Below are positions 17,277 to 25,422 of a DNA stretch of 53,277 bases, one piece after another. The stretch comes from Deltaproteobacteria bacterium (GTDB lineage: Bacteria; Myxococcota_A; UBA796; SXON01). The DNA lies in contig CANKOI010000018.1 of the NCBI GenBank assembly GCA_947484175.1, positions 1-53,277 of the forward strand, given 5' to 3'. How positions within the stretch are numbered: position 1 is the first letter of the stretch; every line of letters starts with the position of its first letter. Both the position numbers and the translations under genes were made by a program. The notes under the pieces were generated by a model. The model was not told the origin of the DNA. It searched no databases and was given only the letters and a program-made list of their open reading frames with translations.

Positions 17277-18671
17277 GTGGTGGGCGTCCTGCGCGGCGGC
17301 GAGTTCGACCGCAACGACGAGCACATCCTTCAGTTTAGTTCGGTCCAGTTGCTCTTCTTGGTGCTCAGCGCGGCGTGGACGCTGGCCCGACCTGCCGGTC
17401 CGGTCTTTCTCTACACGATGTTCGCGGCAGACGTGGCGGGGGCCTCCGTGCTTTCGGTGTTGACGGGCGGAACGTCCTCGCTGCTGGTGTTCCTCTATTT
17501 TCCGGTGATCGCGGCCGGCGCCTACCTGCTCGGCCGACCGGGCGCGAATGTCGGGGCCGGCCTTTCGGCGTTCGGGGTGGTCGCGGTGGCGCTCCTCTCG
17601 GGTCGGGGGGGCGCGGACCCGCTCCTCGCCTACTGGGAGTCGGGCAGCCGGGTGCTGTCGCTCATCGTGGTGGGGCTGCTCAGCGGCCAGCTCGCGGAGT
17701 CTTTGGCTGTGGCAGGGCGCGAGCTGTTGGTGCAGCGAGTGGCCTCGGAGACGGTGCTGGAACGGGTTCGCGCGGGTGTGCTCATCGTCGACCTCGAAGA
17801 CCACATCGTGGAGTTGAACCCGAACGGCCGGTTGCTGCTCGGCAACGTGGAAGGGAAACGCCTCACCGAGGTGTTCTCCGGGGCCGTGCATCATCGGGCT
17901 TGGGAAGAGGAGATGGGGGACCGGCGACTGATCTGCAGCCAGGCGGTGCTCCCCGACCAGGGGCGGGTGGTCGTTGTGGAAGACGTGACGGAGCTCTGGG
18001 AGATGCGCGAGCGTGTGCAGCGCGACGAGCGCTTGGTGGCCGTGGGCCAGTTGGCCGCGGGTCTCGCGCACGAGATCCGGAATCCGCTTGCTTCGCTCTC
18101 GGCGGTGCTACAGATGCTGCAGGAAGACCGCCCCTCTCGACAGTTGGAGTTGGCGCTCGGCGAGTCCGAACGGCTGAACCGGCTCGTGGAGGACTTTCTC
18201 GCCGCCGCCCGGCGACCTACGCTGAGGCGGGTGCCCCTGCAATTGGACGAACTGGTCACCGACATTGTCGAGAGTTTCCGTCAAGACCCCCGCTTCACAG
18301 GCCGGGTGGTGGTACGGGTGGACACCGAGGCGGTGGCCGCGTGGGTCGATCCTGACCGCATGCGTCAGGTGGTCTGGAACCTGCTCACCAACGCGGCGCA
18401 GGCGAGCTTGTCAGGCGGCGAAGTGCGGGTGTCGGTGGGGCACGCAGGGCCGGGGGCCGGCATCACGATCGCCGACGACGGCGTAGGCATCTCCGCGGCG
18501 GAGCTTCCACGAATCTTCGACCCCTTCTTCACACGGCGGGCGGGCGGTACCGGGATCGGGCTCGCCCTTGTGGATCAGATCGTGCGCGCGCACGGCGGCA
18601 GCGTGGAGGTGGCGTCGCTGCCAGGTGAGGGTACACGGTTCACGATCCAACTGCCTTCCGCGAGTCCCTGA
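17277..18671 (+). CDS. pilS: Sensor histidine kinase PilS
   Basis: At least 464 residues from the first canonical start, GTG at 17277. The N-terminal part is a multi-pass membrane sensor, followed by a PAS-like segment (VLIVDLEDHIVELNPNGRLL), an H-box GLAHEIRNPLASL, an N-box WNLLTNAAQAS, and ATP lid motifs DDGVGIS and GGTGIGLALV. PilS-PilR controls pilin transcription through sigma-54. The frame stays open upstream to position 17199 and encodes a further membrane helix (LGRFVVSLSILGATVVGVLR) with no ATG, GTG or TTG. A CTG at 17199 would overlap the pilC stop as CTGA, so the true start is probably upstream. The stop overlaps the pilR ATG by one base. Confidence 0.92.
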   Translation: MVGVLRGGEFDRNDEHILQFSSVQLLFLVLSAAWTLARPAGPVFLYTMFAADVAGASVLSVLTGGTSSLLVFLYFPVIAAGAYLLGRPGANVGAGLSAFGVVAVALLSGRGGADPLLAYWESGSRVLSLIVVGLLSGQLAESLAVAGRELLVQRVASETVLERVRAGVLIVDLEDHIVELNPNGRLLLGNVEGKRLTEVFSGAVHHRAWEEEMGDRRLICSQAVLPDQGRVVVVEDVTELWEMRERVQRDERLVAVGQLAAGLAHEIRNPLASLSAVLQMLQEDRPSRQLELALGESERLNRLVEDFLAAARRPTLRRVPLQLDELVTDIVESFRQDPRFTGRVVVRVDTEAVAAWVDPDRMRQVVWNLLTNAAQASLSGGEVRVSVGHAGPGAGITIADDGVGISAAELPRIFDPFFTRRAGGTGIGLALVDQIVRAHGGSVEVASLPGEGTRFTIQLPSASP

Positions 18672-20077
18672 TGGTCGAGCCTGCCCGCATTCTGGTGATC
18701 GATGACGAGCCCGCCCTCCGCGAGGTGCTGGTGATGGTGCTCATCCGCGCGGGCTATGAGGTGCGCGACGCGCCATCGGGCGAAGCCGGAATGCGGGTGT
18801 TCGCTCAGTGGCTGCCCGATCTGGTGATCAGCGACCTCACGATGCCGGGCATCGACGGGATCGAGGTGCTGCGGCGGGTGCGGCTCCAAGCGGCGGAGAC
18901 CGGCCGCGACGTACCCGTGATCCTGATCACGGCCTACGGAAGCACGGGAACCGCGGTGGCCGCCATGAAGGAGGGCGCCTTCGACTATGTCGCGAAGCCC
19001 TTCAACAACGAAGAGCTACGCCTCGTGGTTCAGAAGGCGCTCGCCATGCGCCGCCTCGAGGAGGAAAACGTGCGGCTGCACGCCGCCTTGCAGAGCCGCT
19101 ACCAAATGGGGCAGTTCGTGGGCACCTCGCCGCGGATGCAAGAAGTGTACGGGCTGGTCCGGCGCGTGATGGGCACCCGCATCAATTGCCTCCTGTGCGG
19201 GGAGTCGGGAACCGGCAAGGAGCTATTGGCGAGGGCGATCCACTATGGGAGTGACCGGGCCCAGCGTCCGTTCGTGGCGGTGAACTGCGGAGCAATCCCG
19301 GAGGCGCTGGTCGAGAGTGAGCTGTTCGGCCACCGCAAGGGCTCGTTCACCGGCGCCCTGCGCGACAAGGCCGGCTACTTCGAGGCCGCAGCGGGGGGCA
19401 CCATCTTCCTCGACGAGATCGGTGACATGCCGCTCGCCGCGCAGGTCAAGGTGTTGCGCGTGCTGGCGGAGCGGCGGGTTTCGCCCGTGGGGGCGAGCGA
19501 GGAGGTGGCTGTGGACGTGCGGGTGGTGGCGGCCACGAACCGCGACCTCGCGGCGGAGGTGAAAGCCGGCCGCTTCCGCGAAGACCTCTATTATCGACTG
19601 AACGTACTGCAGATCGACATGCCGCCGCTGCGCGAGCGCGGCGATGACGTGGCCACGCTGGCGCAGCACTTCATTGAAAAGTTTGCCGAGGAGTACGGCA
19701 AGCCCCTCCGGGGTGCCACGCCGGAGGCGCTGCGCCTCCTCAGCGCCTACTCGTGGCCGGGCAACGTTCGAGAACTTCAGAACATCGTGGAACGGGCGGT
19801 GGCTCTGGAGTCCGGAACGCTGCTCACGGCAGGGGCGCTGCCCGAGCGGCTGCAAGAGGGGCTCGCGGCCGCAGGCGCGCCGGAGCTGGAGGAAGAGTTT
19901 CCCACGATGGGCATCGATCTCGAGGCGCGGCTGGCGGCCATGGAGCGGCACTACATCGAGGCCGCCCTGGCGGCGGCGGGGCACAATCGCACCGCCGCGT
20001 CCAAGTTGTTGGGCATCACCTTCCGCTCCCTTCGTTACCGGTTGGTGAAGATGGGGCTCGAGGCTGGCGACGAGTGA
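18671..20077 (+). CDS. pilR: Sigma-54-dependent response regulator PilR
   Basis: A 468-residue NtrC-family activator. The receiver domain has [11 protein letters not shown], the phosphoacceptor in [14 protein letters not shown], and the Thr and Lys switch residues (LITAYGS, YVAKPF). The AAA+ domain has Walker A GESGTGKE, the sigma-54 contact loop [13 protein letters not shown], Walker [14 protein letters not shown], and the [12 protein letters not shown] sensor region. The C-terminal Fis-type helix-turn-helix is [18 protein letters not shown]. It should bind the TGAC-N7-GTCA sites just downstream of its own stop and activate the sigma-54 promoter of pilA. The ATG overlaps the pilS stop (TGATG). 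Confidence 0.95.
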   Translation: MVEPARILVIDDEPALREVLVMVLIRAGYEVRDAPSGEAGMRVFAQWLPDLVISDLTMPGIDGIEVLRRVRLQAAETGRDVPVILITAYGSTGTAVAAMKEGAFDYVAKPFNNEELRLVVQKALAMRRLEEENVRLHAALQSRYQMGQFVGTSPRMQEVYGLVRRVMGTRINCLLCGESGTGKELLARAIHYGSDRAQRPFVAVNCGAIPEALVESELFGHRKGSFTGALRDKAGYFEAAAGGTIFLDEIGDMPLAAQVKVLRVLAERRVSPVGASEEVAVDVRVVAATNRDLAAEVKAGRFREDLYYRLNVLQIDMPPLRERGDDVATLAQHFIEKFAEEYGKPLRGATPEALRLLSAYSWPGNVRELQNIVERAVALESGTLLTAGALPERLQEGLAAAGAPELEEEFPTMGIDLEARLAAMERHYIEAALAAAGHNRTAASKLLGITFRSLRYRLVKMGLEAGDE

Positions 20078-20091
20078 CGCTGCTGGGCAGG

Positions 20092-20133
20092 TGACAAATT
20101 TGGTCAGCTTGCGCGCTGACGATCTTTGTCAGC
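20092..20133 (+). promoter_or_regulatory. Two TGAC-N7-GTCA palindromes, candidate PilR enhancer
   Basis: TGAC at 20092-20095 pairs with GTCA at 20103-20106, and TGAC at 20117-20120 with GTCA at 20128-20131; the second is extended to GCTGAC/GTCAGC. The centres are 25 bases apart, about two and a half helical turns. They lie roughly 45 to 80 bases upstream of the -24 element, between pilR and pilA, where an NtrC-type activator would bind. The assignment to PilR is inferred from position and symmetry. Confidence 0.7.
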
Positions 20134-20160
20134 GCCTTGGAATGATCGGCGATCATCCGT

Positions 20161-20176
20161 TGGCACGATCCTTGCA
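20161..20176 (+). promoter_or_regulatory. Sigma-54 (-24/-12) promoter of pilA
   Basis: TGGCACGATCCTTGCA matches the RpoN consensus TGGCAC-N5-TTGCA with correct spacing: GG of the -24 element at 20162-20163 and GC of the -12 element at 20174-20175. Transcription should start near 20186-20188, leaving a leader of about 47 bases before the pilA ATG. It sits directly behind the pilR gene, as expected for PilR-controlled pilin. Confidence 0.92.
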
Positions 20177-20233
20177 TTTGACTCACCCGTCTGGCGCTCG
20201 CCAGGACTCTTCCAAACCGAACGGAGCATACTA

Positions 20234-20683
20234 ATGCGTCAGAACAAGGGCTTCTCTCTCGTCGAACTCATGATCGTAGTCGCAATTATCGGCATCTTGG
20301 CCGCCATCGCGATCCCGAACTTCGTGGCCATGCAGCACAAGGCCAAGCGCGCCGAGGTCCCCTCGAACGTGGACGGCATCAAGACTGCCGAAGTCGCCTA
20401 CGACGCCGCCTTCGACGGCTACGTCACCGCCGACGTGGCTCCCCGTGCCGAGTCCGCGCTCGACAAGACCGCCTTCCCTTGGGCCTCGACGGCCGGCTTC
20501 ACCAGCATCGGCTGGGCTCCGGACGGCAACGTGCGCGGCGCTTACGCCGTCACCTCGGCAACGGCGACCGACATCCTGGTCACCGGCGCGTGCGACGTGG
20601 ACGGCGATACCGACCTCGCGAACTACACCGCGACGACCTCGCTCAACGCGACGCTCGGCAGCGCGGACGCAAACGTCTACTAG
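20234..20683 (+). CDS. pilA: Type IV major pilin PilA
   Basis: A 149-residue prepilin. The leader is MRQNKG, cleaved before Phe (+1), with the required Glu at +5 and the hydrophobic assembly helix FSLVELMIVVAIIGILAAIA. The globular part is small and contains a single cysteine (GACDVDGDTD), so the usual C-terminal disulfide loop cannot form. The DVDGDTD run resembles a calcium-binding loop and may replace it. Substrate of PilD (8308-9141). It is driven by the sigma-54 promoter at 20161 and followed by a strong terminator, as for an abundant monocistronic message. Start ATG at 20234; GGAG lies nine bases upstream. Confidence 0.95.
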   Translation: MRQNKGFSLVELMIVVAIIGILAAIAIPNFVAMQHKAKRAEVPSNVDGIKTAEVAYDAAFDGYVTADVAPRAESALDKTAFPWASTAGFTSIGWAPDGNVRGAYAVTSATATDILVTGACDVDGDTDLANYTATTSLNATLGSADANVY

Positions 20684-20704
20684 GCGTTCCGTCTGAGCAA
20701 ACGG

Positions 20705-20738
20705 GGGCGGGCCTGCGAGGGTCCGCCCTTCGTTTTTT
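20705..20738 (+). terminator. Rho-independent terminator after pilA
   Basis: A GC-rich hairpin (GGGCGGGCC, a TGCGA loop, GGGTCCGCCC with one bulge) is followed by TTCG and seven T residues at 20732-20738. It lies about 20 bases after the pilA stop and separates pilA from the gene at 20774. Confidence 0.9.
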
Positions 20739-20773
20739 TGCCGCGTTAGCGAGAAGGGAGGCGGGTTCAGGGA

Positions 20774-21649
20774 ATGCCACGGGCAGTAATCACGACTGCG
20801 GGGGTTTTGGCGGCGGGCTTGGTCGCGTACGCGCAGCCCGCGGCGGACCACACACGCTCCACTCGGCAGCTCGACCAGGAGCTCTATTTTCGGCCTTCCG
20901 CGGAAGGGGCGCGCATGGTGGCCAGTGGGTTCGAGGAACCCCTCGCCGATTTGATGTGGGTGCGGGCCACGTTGATTTTCGGCGAACGGTATGACGAAGG
21001 CAACGCAGGAGAGTGGCAGGAATGGCTCAGCGGGGTGATCGGCGTCGTCACGCGGCTCGATCCCGCATGGCGCACGCCCTATACGTACGGCGGAGGCATG
21101 CTGAGCAGCATGGGCCTCACGGTTGAAGCCGGAGAGGTGTATGAACGATGTGCCGCTGCGCTGCCGCAAGACTACTGGTGCCCATTCGCTCGCGGGATGA
21201 ACGAGGTGCTCTACGAGGATGATCCCTTGGCGGGAGCACGGTGGTTGGAGGTGGCCGCCCAGCGGCCAGGCGCTCCGGTGTGGTACGGCGCGGCGGCGGC
21301 GGCGATGCACAGTCGGGCGGGGCAGCGGAAGGTAGGGCTCTTGTACCTCGAGGAGCAGATCGCCACGACGGAAAATCCCGCAGTGCGGGAGAGCTTGGAG
21401 GTGCAGCGCGGCCGTCTAATGCATGACGAACTGGTGGCGGGCTGGGAAGAGGAGTGTGTGACCCGTCGGGACTCCGGCCGTCGGCTCCGCGCCCCCGAGG
21501 AGTTGCCCCCTGCCGGCTCCCTGCTGCCCCTCAACCCGCGTGGCGACCCGTGGATCGTCGGGGGCGATGGGGTGGTGCGCTCGGCAAAGGCGGAGTTGGA
21601 GCGGGTGGTTCGGGCTCGGCGACGTGAGTGGTCGCTGATCCGCCGCTGA
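20774..21649 (+). CDS. Membrane-anchored helical-repeat (TPR-like) protein
   Basis: A 291-residue protein starting at the ATG at 20774. The N-terminus MPRAVITTAGVLAAGLVAYA is a signal peptide or anchor. The rest is helical with the spacing of tetratricopeptide-type repeats (for example YTYGGGMLSSMGLTVEAGEVYERCAAALP and the segment around ARWLEVAAQRPGAPVWYGAAAA). The motif SGFEEPLADLMWVRATLIFG precedes the repeats. Its place directly behind pilA hints at a role in pilus biogenesis or envelope assembly, but no reaction is known. It overlaps folK by 22 bases. Confidence 0.75.
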   Translation: MPRAVITTAGVLAAGLVAYAQPAADHTRSTRQLDQELYFRPSAEGARMVASGFEEPLADLMWVRATLIFGERYDEGNAGEWQEWLSGVIGVVTRLDPAWRTPYTYGGGMLSSMGLTVEAGEVYERCAAALPQDYWCPFARGMNEVLYEDDPLAGARWLEVAAQRPGAPVWYGAAAAAMHSRAGQRKVGLLYLEEQIATTENPAVRESLEVQRGRLMHDELVAGWEEECVTRRDSGRRLRAPEELPPAGSLLPLNPRGDPWIVGGDGVVRSAKAELERVVRARRREWSLIRR

Positions 21650-22137
21650 GCGTCGTGGGGCTAGGCGCCTCCCTGGGCGATCGGGCCAACACGATCGGCA
21701 CCGCCGTGCGCCTGCTCGCCGCATGGCCAGGCGTGGAGCTGCGGGGTTGCAGTCGCGTGTACGCAAGCCCTCCGAGCGGCGGGGTTGCCGGCGGCGACTT
21801 CCTCAACGCAGCCGTCGTCCTCCGCTGCTTCGCGGGCCCCGAGGCGCTGCTCGAGGCACTCCGCGCCGTCGAGCACCGAATGGGTCGAAGGCACACACGG
21901 CGCTGGGCCGATCGGGTGCTCGATCTCGATGTCCTGTGGATCGAGGGGCTTGAGTGGTCGTCTCCGACGCTGCAGGTGCCCCATCCCCGCCTCCATGAAC
22001 GCACGTTCGCGCTCCGCCCCCTGCTGGACGTGGCCCCCCACGCTGCGCACCCCGCCACCGGGGTGCGCTACGCCACGCTGCCTGCCGCAGCGGCCCCGCT
22101 GGCGTGTGTCGGTGTGCTCGCGAAACCACGCCGGTGA
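21628..22137 (+). CDS. folK: 2-amino-4-hydroxy-6-hydroxymethyldihydropteridine pyrophosphokinase
   Basis: A 169-residue HPPK. It transfers pyrophosphate from ATP to the pterin substrate before dihydropteroate synthase in folate synthesis. Family motifs: VVGLGASLGDRANTI at the N-terminus, the substrate loop RWADRVLDLDVLWIEGL, and HPRLHERTFALRPLLDVAP. The GTG at 21628 is used because the next GTG would cut into the first beta-strand. Its stop overlaps the GTG of the following membrane protein (GTGA). No other folate genes are nearby. Confidence 0.9.
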   Translation: MVADPPLSVVGLGASLGDRANTIGTAVRLLAAWPGVELRGCSRVYASPPSGGVAGGDFLNAAVVLRCFAGPEALLEALRAVEHRMGRRHTRRWADRVLDLDVLWIEGLEWSSPTLQVPHPRLHERTFALRPLLDVAPHAAHPATGVRYATLPAAAAPLACVGVLAKPRR

Positions 22138-23738
22138 GCGGGCTTCGCTACGCCTGGGTGGCGCCGCTCAGCTTCGCCGTTCACGCATTGAACGTGAACC
22201 CCGCGCGTCTCGGCCTCTGGGGCGACGAGGCCATCTACCTGTCGCTCGCTCGCTCGTGGGGCGGCGAGGAGGGACCGGTTGCGGCCTGCCTTCCCGGCAG
22301 CCCGGCGGTCACGAAATATCCTTGGGGCTTCCCGGCGCTGCTGCGAGGATTGCAGGAGCTGGGCGTAGCCGAAACGACCCTTCCGATCGTGCAGGTGGCG
22401 TTGTGGGCGCTGGTGGCTCAGGTGGTCGTGAGTGGGCTCCTGCCGCGGCTCGGGGCGTCTCCGACCGTTCGGGTGGGAACAGGGCTGCTGCTCGCTGTCA
22501 ACGGGGTCACCTGGCAGCTGGCGCCGCAGGTGATGTCGGAGCCGGCGTTCACCCTTCTCCTCGTGGGCGCCTGTGCAATCCTGGCGCGACAGGCGCCGTC
22601 GCGGAGCGCGCTCGTCGGCCTAGCCGTGCTGGTTTTCGTCGGCTCGTCGCTTCGGGGCGTGGGCGGACTGTACGCTCTAGCGGGGGCGGGCGTCGCGCTC
22701 TGGAGCCGGCGCTTCGGCGTGGCGGCGGCGCTCGCGGCGGGGGCATCGCTCGCCGGCGCCGGTTCGTTCTGGTCGCCACCGGGAACGGCGGGCGTGTCGC
22801 CCGAACTGGCCGAGTTGCTGGCGTACTACATCAGCTACGACGTACATGTGGGGTGGTATGGGGAGCTCGCCGCGGAAGGTGGCTTGGTGGGCTTGGTTCG
22901 GGGCCTCATCCAGGTCGCGGGAGCCAACGCTCGGCTGGCTCCGCTGAGCCTCGGGCAATTCCTTTCGCCGGAGTCGATGCTCGACGAAGCTGGAGGGCCC
23001 GGAGCGGGAGTGAGCGCGCTGGGCGGGATCTTCGCCGCCCTCGCAGCCTGGGGGGCCTGGCGGTGCTCGCGTCCGGTGGGGGTGCTGTTGGCCGCCCATG
23101 TGTGCATCTTCCTGTTCTGGACGTGGCCGTTCGCCATCCGATTCTGGCTGCCGCTGTGGGGGCTTCTGGTGCCGATGGCGCTGCTTGGCCTCGAACGGCT
23201 CCCCGCCAAGCTGGAGCGAGGGGGAAAGCTCGCCGTGTGGCCGGTGATCGGGGTGTTGTTGGTTGGGAGTGGAATCGCGCCCGCGTACGCCGCGCTCGCG
23301 AGGCTCTCGTCGCCCACGCACGCCGCGCCCGACCGGCTCGATCGCTCCGTGGCCGCTGCGCGAGCCTTCCTGTTGCCCGGCGACGTGGTGGTGGGCGAAG
23401 CGTGGGTGTTCTGGCTGTTGCGGGGCACACAGGCGCAGGCGGTGGAAGCCCAACTGCTCGTACCCTTCCGCGACGTGCTCTCGGATCTCCTGCGCCTGGC
23501 CCCGGCCCACGCAGAGCGGCCGCGCAGAGCCGCCCTCTTCCGCGAGAGTCTGTTCACGCTGCGGCGTGCCACGGCCCCCGAGAACACGGTTTGGGTGGCC
23601 ATCGACCCCGACCGCGCCGACCCGAAGCGGGCGTGGGTGGCCGACGCCGAACGGTTCGGCACCCTTGAGCGCGCGGCCGAGTTTGAGAGCCTGTGGCTCT
23701 GGCGGGTGGGCGGTGCGGGCGGGTCGGCGAAGCCCTGA
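22134..23738 (+). CDS. Polytopic membrane protein, glycosyltransferase family 39-like
   Basis: A 534-residue protein with about ten hydrophobic segments, starting at GTG 22134 in a four-base overlap with folK. An early loop between the first membrane segments reads LWGDEAIYLSLARSW; a D-E pair there is the pattern of polyprenyl-phosphate-sugar transferases (GT39/ArnT/DPM-dependent type). A second loop, TKYPWGFPALLRG, also fits. The C-terminal 120 residues form a soluble, periplasmic-type domain. By family, it would move a sugar from a lipid carrier to protein or lipid. The acceptor is unknown and family placement is moderate. Confidence 0.7.
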   Translation: MSGLRYAWVAPLSFAVHALNVNPARLGLWGDEAIYLSLARSWGGEEGPVAACLPGSPAVTKYPWGFPALLRGLQELGVAETTLPIVQVALWALVAQVVVSGLLPRLGASPTVRVGTGLLLAVNGVTWQLAPQVMSEPAFTLLLVGACAILARQAPSRSALVGLAVLVFVGSSLRGVGGLYALAGAGVALWSRRFGVAAALAAGASLAGAGSFWSPPGTAGVSPELAELLAYYISYDVHVGWYGELAAEGGLVGLVRGLIQVAGANARLAPLSLGQFLSPESMLDEAGGPGAGVSALGGIFAALAAWGAWRCSRPVGVLLAAHVCIFLFWTWPFAIRFWLPLWGLLVPMALLGLERLPAKLERGGKLAVWPVIGVLLVGSGIAPAYAALARLSSPTHAAPDRLDRSVAAARAFLLPGDVVVGEAWVFWLLRGTQAQAVEAQLLVPFRDVLSDLLRLAPAHAERPRRAALFRESLFTLRRATAPENTVWVAIDPDRADPKRAWVADAERFGTLERAAEFESLWLWRVGGAGGSAKP

Positions 23739-23798
23739 CCGGCCGCATGGTTGCCCCGAGGGCTTCCGCGTCGTAGAACGCTGTTCCCCGGAGGCCGC

Positions 23799-24491
23799 AT
23801 GAAACTCTTCCTCGACACCGCCAACCTCGACGAGATCCGCGAAGGCGCAACGTGGGGGCTCTTCGATGGCGTGACCACCAACCCCTCGCTCATCGCCAAG
23901 GAGGGGCGCGATTTTGTAGACACCATCTACCAGATCGCCAACATCATCGACGGGCCGGTTTCAGCGGAGACGGTGGCGCAGGACGCCCCCACGATGATCA
24001 AGGAGGGTCGCCTCCTCGCTAAGGTTCACCGCAACGTGGTGGTGAAGGTGCCGCTCACCGTGGCCGGCATCCAGTGCTGTAAGGCGCTCGCCGACGACGG
24101 CATTCGGGTGAACGTGACGCTGTGTTTCCAGCCCGCTCAGGCCCTGTACGCCGCGAAAGTCGGAGCGACCTTCATCAGCCCGTTCGTGGGCCGCCTCGAC
24201 GACGTGAGTGAGGACGGCATGGACCTCATCGCGCGCATCGTGAAGATCTACCAGAATTACCCCACGCTGAAGACCGAAGTGCTGGCTGCGAGCATCCGGC
24301 ATCCGATGCACATTGTCCAGTCGGCGCTGGCCGGCGCGCACGTCACCACCGCCCCGCTGAAGGTGTACAAGCAGCTCTTCAGCCACCCGCTCACCGACAA
24401 GGGCAACGCGGCGTTCCTGAAGGACTGGGAGACGGTGCCGGACCGAGACATCATCGGGCAGGTGGAGCGTTGGCTCGCTTCGCGCACCTGA
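23799..24491 (+). CDS. Transaldolase / fructose-6-phosphate aldolase family
   Basis: A 230-residue protein of the short TalC/FSA family. The start is ATG 23799, preceded by GGAGG. Motifs: MKLFLDTANLDEIREG, GVTTNPSLIAKEG, the Schiff-base lysine in VVVKVPLT, NVTLCFQPAQALYAAKVGA and SPFVGRLDD. Small transaldolases either transfer a three-carbon dihydroxyacetone unit in the pentose phosphate pathway or act as fructose-6-phosphate aldolases; sequence alone does not decide. It is separated from the preceding membrane protein by 60 bases and converges on the small gene at 24502. Confidence 0.9.
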   Translation: MKLFLDTANLDEIREGATWGLFDGVTTNPSLIAKEGRDFVDTIYQIANIIDGPVSAETVAQDAPTMIKEGRLLAKVHRNVVVKVPLTVAGIQCCKALADDGIRVNVTLCFQPAQALYAAKVGATFISPFVGRLDDVSEDGMDLIARIVKIYQNYPTLKTEVLAASIRHPMHIVQSALAGAHVTTAPLKVYKQLFSHPLTDKGNAAFLKDWETVPDRDIIGQVERWLASRT

Positions 24492-24501
24492 GCGGCAAGC
24501 C

Positions 24502-24666
24502 TTAGGGCTGAACTTCGCCCCGCGTGAGCGATTCGGCCAACGATCCCCCCAACGACAGCGAGCTGGAGCGGATCGTGCTGCCGAGGCCGAGCACGACGGC
24601 GGCCACGGCGATGCTCAGCACCGAGAGGGTGAGCAGGTACTCGACCGTGGATTGGGCGCGGCGCAC
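24502..24666 (-). CDS. Small Flp/Tad-like prepilin
   Basis: A 54-residue protein from GTG 24666: MRRAQSTVEYLLTLS followed by SVLSIAVAAVVLGLG and a Ser-rich tail. The short basic leader, the AQSTVEY motif and one hydrophobic helix are typical of Flp/TadE-like prepilins, where cleavage occurs just before or within this motif and the Glu is needed for assembly. No Tad machinery is present in the window. PilD (8308) or another peptidase would have to process it. A longer in-frame start exists upstream, but it overlaps the divergent gene at 24697. Confidence is limited by the short length. Confidence 0.6.
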   Translation of the reverse strand: MRRAQSTVEYLLTLSVLSIAVAAVVLGLGSTIRSSSLSLGGSLAESLTRGEVQP

Positions 24667-24696
24667 GAGCGTACGGTAACCGGATAGCCACCAGCG

Positions 24697-25119
24697 GTGC
24701 TCTTCGATCGAAAATGGATGTGGGCGCGACTGGTGGTGTGGGTCGGCCTCGTGGGTTGGGTGGCGTTCTCGCTCGCACGCCCCGAGGTTGGCGACGAGGT
24801 GGGCCGTGCAGCGCTGGACATGATGGGCCTTGGCCCGGCGCCGCCACCGACGTGGGCACCGCTCCTGCCACCCGCCGGCCCGCGAGCGCTCGGCCCAGCC
24901 CCCGACGACGAACAAGGCGCTGCGCTCCTCGCAGGACGGGTAGGAGTGGGCTGCCTCGCGCCGGGCCAGGCGCTGCAAGTGACGCTGGGCCCGAAAGGAG
25001 TGGAAAGCGTCGCGGTGTTGGGGCCCGTGCCCGCGTGCGCGGCCGAGGCGGTTTGGACCGCGCCATGGCCTCATTTGCCCGCGCGCGTGGTGGTGGAGAT
25101 CAGCGTGGGTGGGCCCTGA
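24697..25119 (+). CDS. Anchored periplasmic protein of unknown function
   Basis: About 140 residues from GTG 24697, or 133 from the ATG at 24718 (MWARLVVWVGLVGWVAFSLA). One N-terminal membrane segment is followed by a Pro-rich linker (GLGPAPPPTWAPLLPPAG). A C-terminal region has two cysteines about 30 residues apart and a beta-rich VTLGPKGVESVAVLGPVPAC...WPHLPARVVVEISV pattern. That pattern resembles TonB-C/AgmX-like tails of myxobacterial gliding or secretion proteins, a weak similarity only. It is divergent from the small prepilin gene, with 30 bases between starts, so the two could share a control region. Confidence 0.55.
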   Translation: MLFDRKWMWARLVVWVGLVGWVAFSLARPEVGDEVGRAALDMMGLGPAPPPTWAPLLPPAGPRALGPAPDDEQGAALLAGRVGVGCLAPGQALQVTLGPKGVESVAVLGPVPACAAEAVWTAPWPHLPARVVVEISVGGP

Positions 25120-25186
25120 CTGCGCCGCCCGACGGGCTTGATCGATGCTCACAAACGGGTGATCAGGCGAGACACCCAGAGCGATC

Positions 25187-25312
25187 ATGCCCGCCGCGTA
25201 CTCGATGGACTTCCGGAAAAAGGTCATGCAGGCTGTTGAACGTGGCGACCGAACCCAACAGGAGGTCGCAGACGCGTTCGAGATCGGGATCGCCACCGAT
25301 CGATGCGCGTGA
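25187..25312 (+). pseudogene. IS630-like transposase N-terminal remnant
   Basis: An open frame of 41 codons from ATG 25187. The N-terminus reads MPAAYSMDFRKKVMQAVERG, then a helix-turn-helix half-site (TQQEVADAFEIGIAT) typical of IS630-family transposases, which then ends in DRCA and a stop. The second helix-turn-helix and the DDE catalytic domain are missing, and none of the other frames downstream continues them. No terminal inverted repeats or TA duplication were seen. It lies in the otherwise gene-free stretch 25120-25422 and marks an old insertion that has decayed. Confidence 0.65.
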
Positions 25313-25422
25313 TCCGCGCATTGACACCTCGCCGTTGCGGGCTTGACGCAACAATATTTTGAGCGTCATGGATTCGGCACCGTTTGAGTGGTAGGATCGG
25401 CATTCAACCCGAAGGTGTTCAA

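Noticed and set aside
25313..25422. Sigma-70 promoter before the porin-like gene (TTGACG at 25343)
   Set aside because: No convincing -10 hexamer sits 16-18 bases downstream; the stretch is AT-rich, but no promoter can be called.
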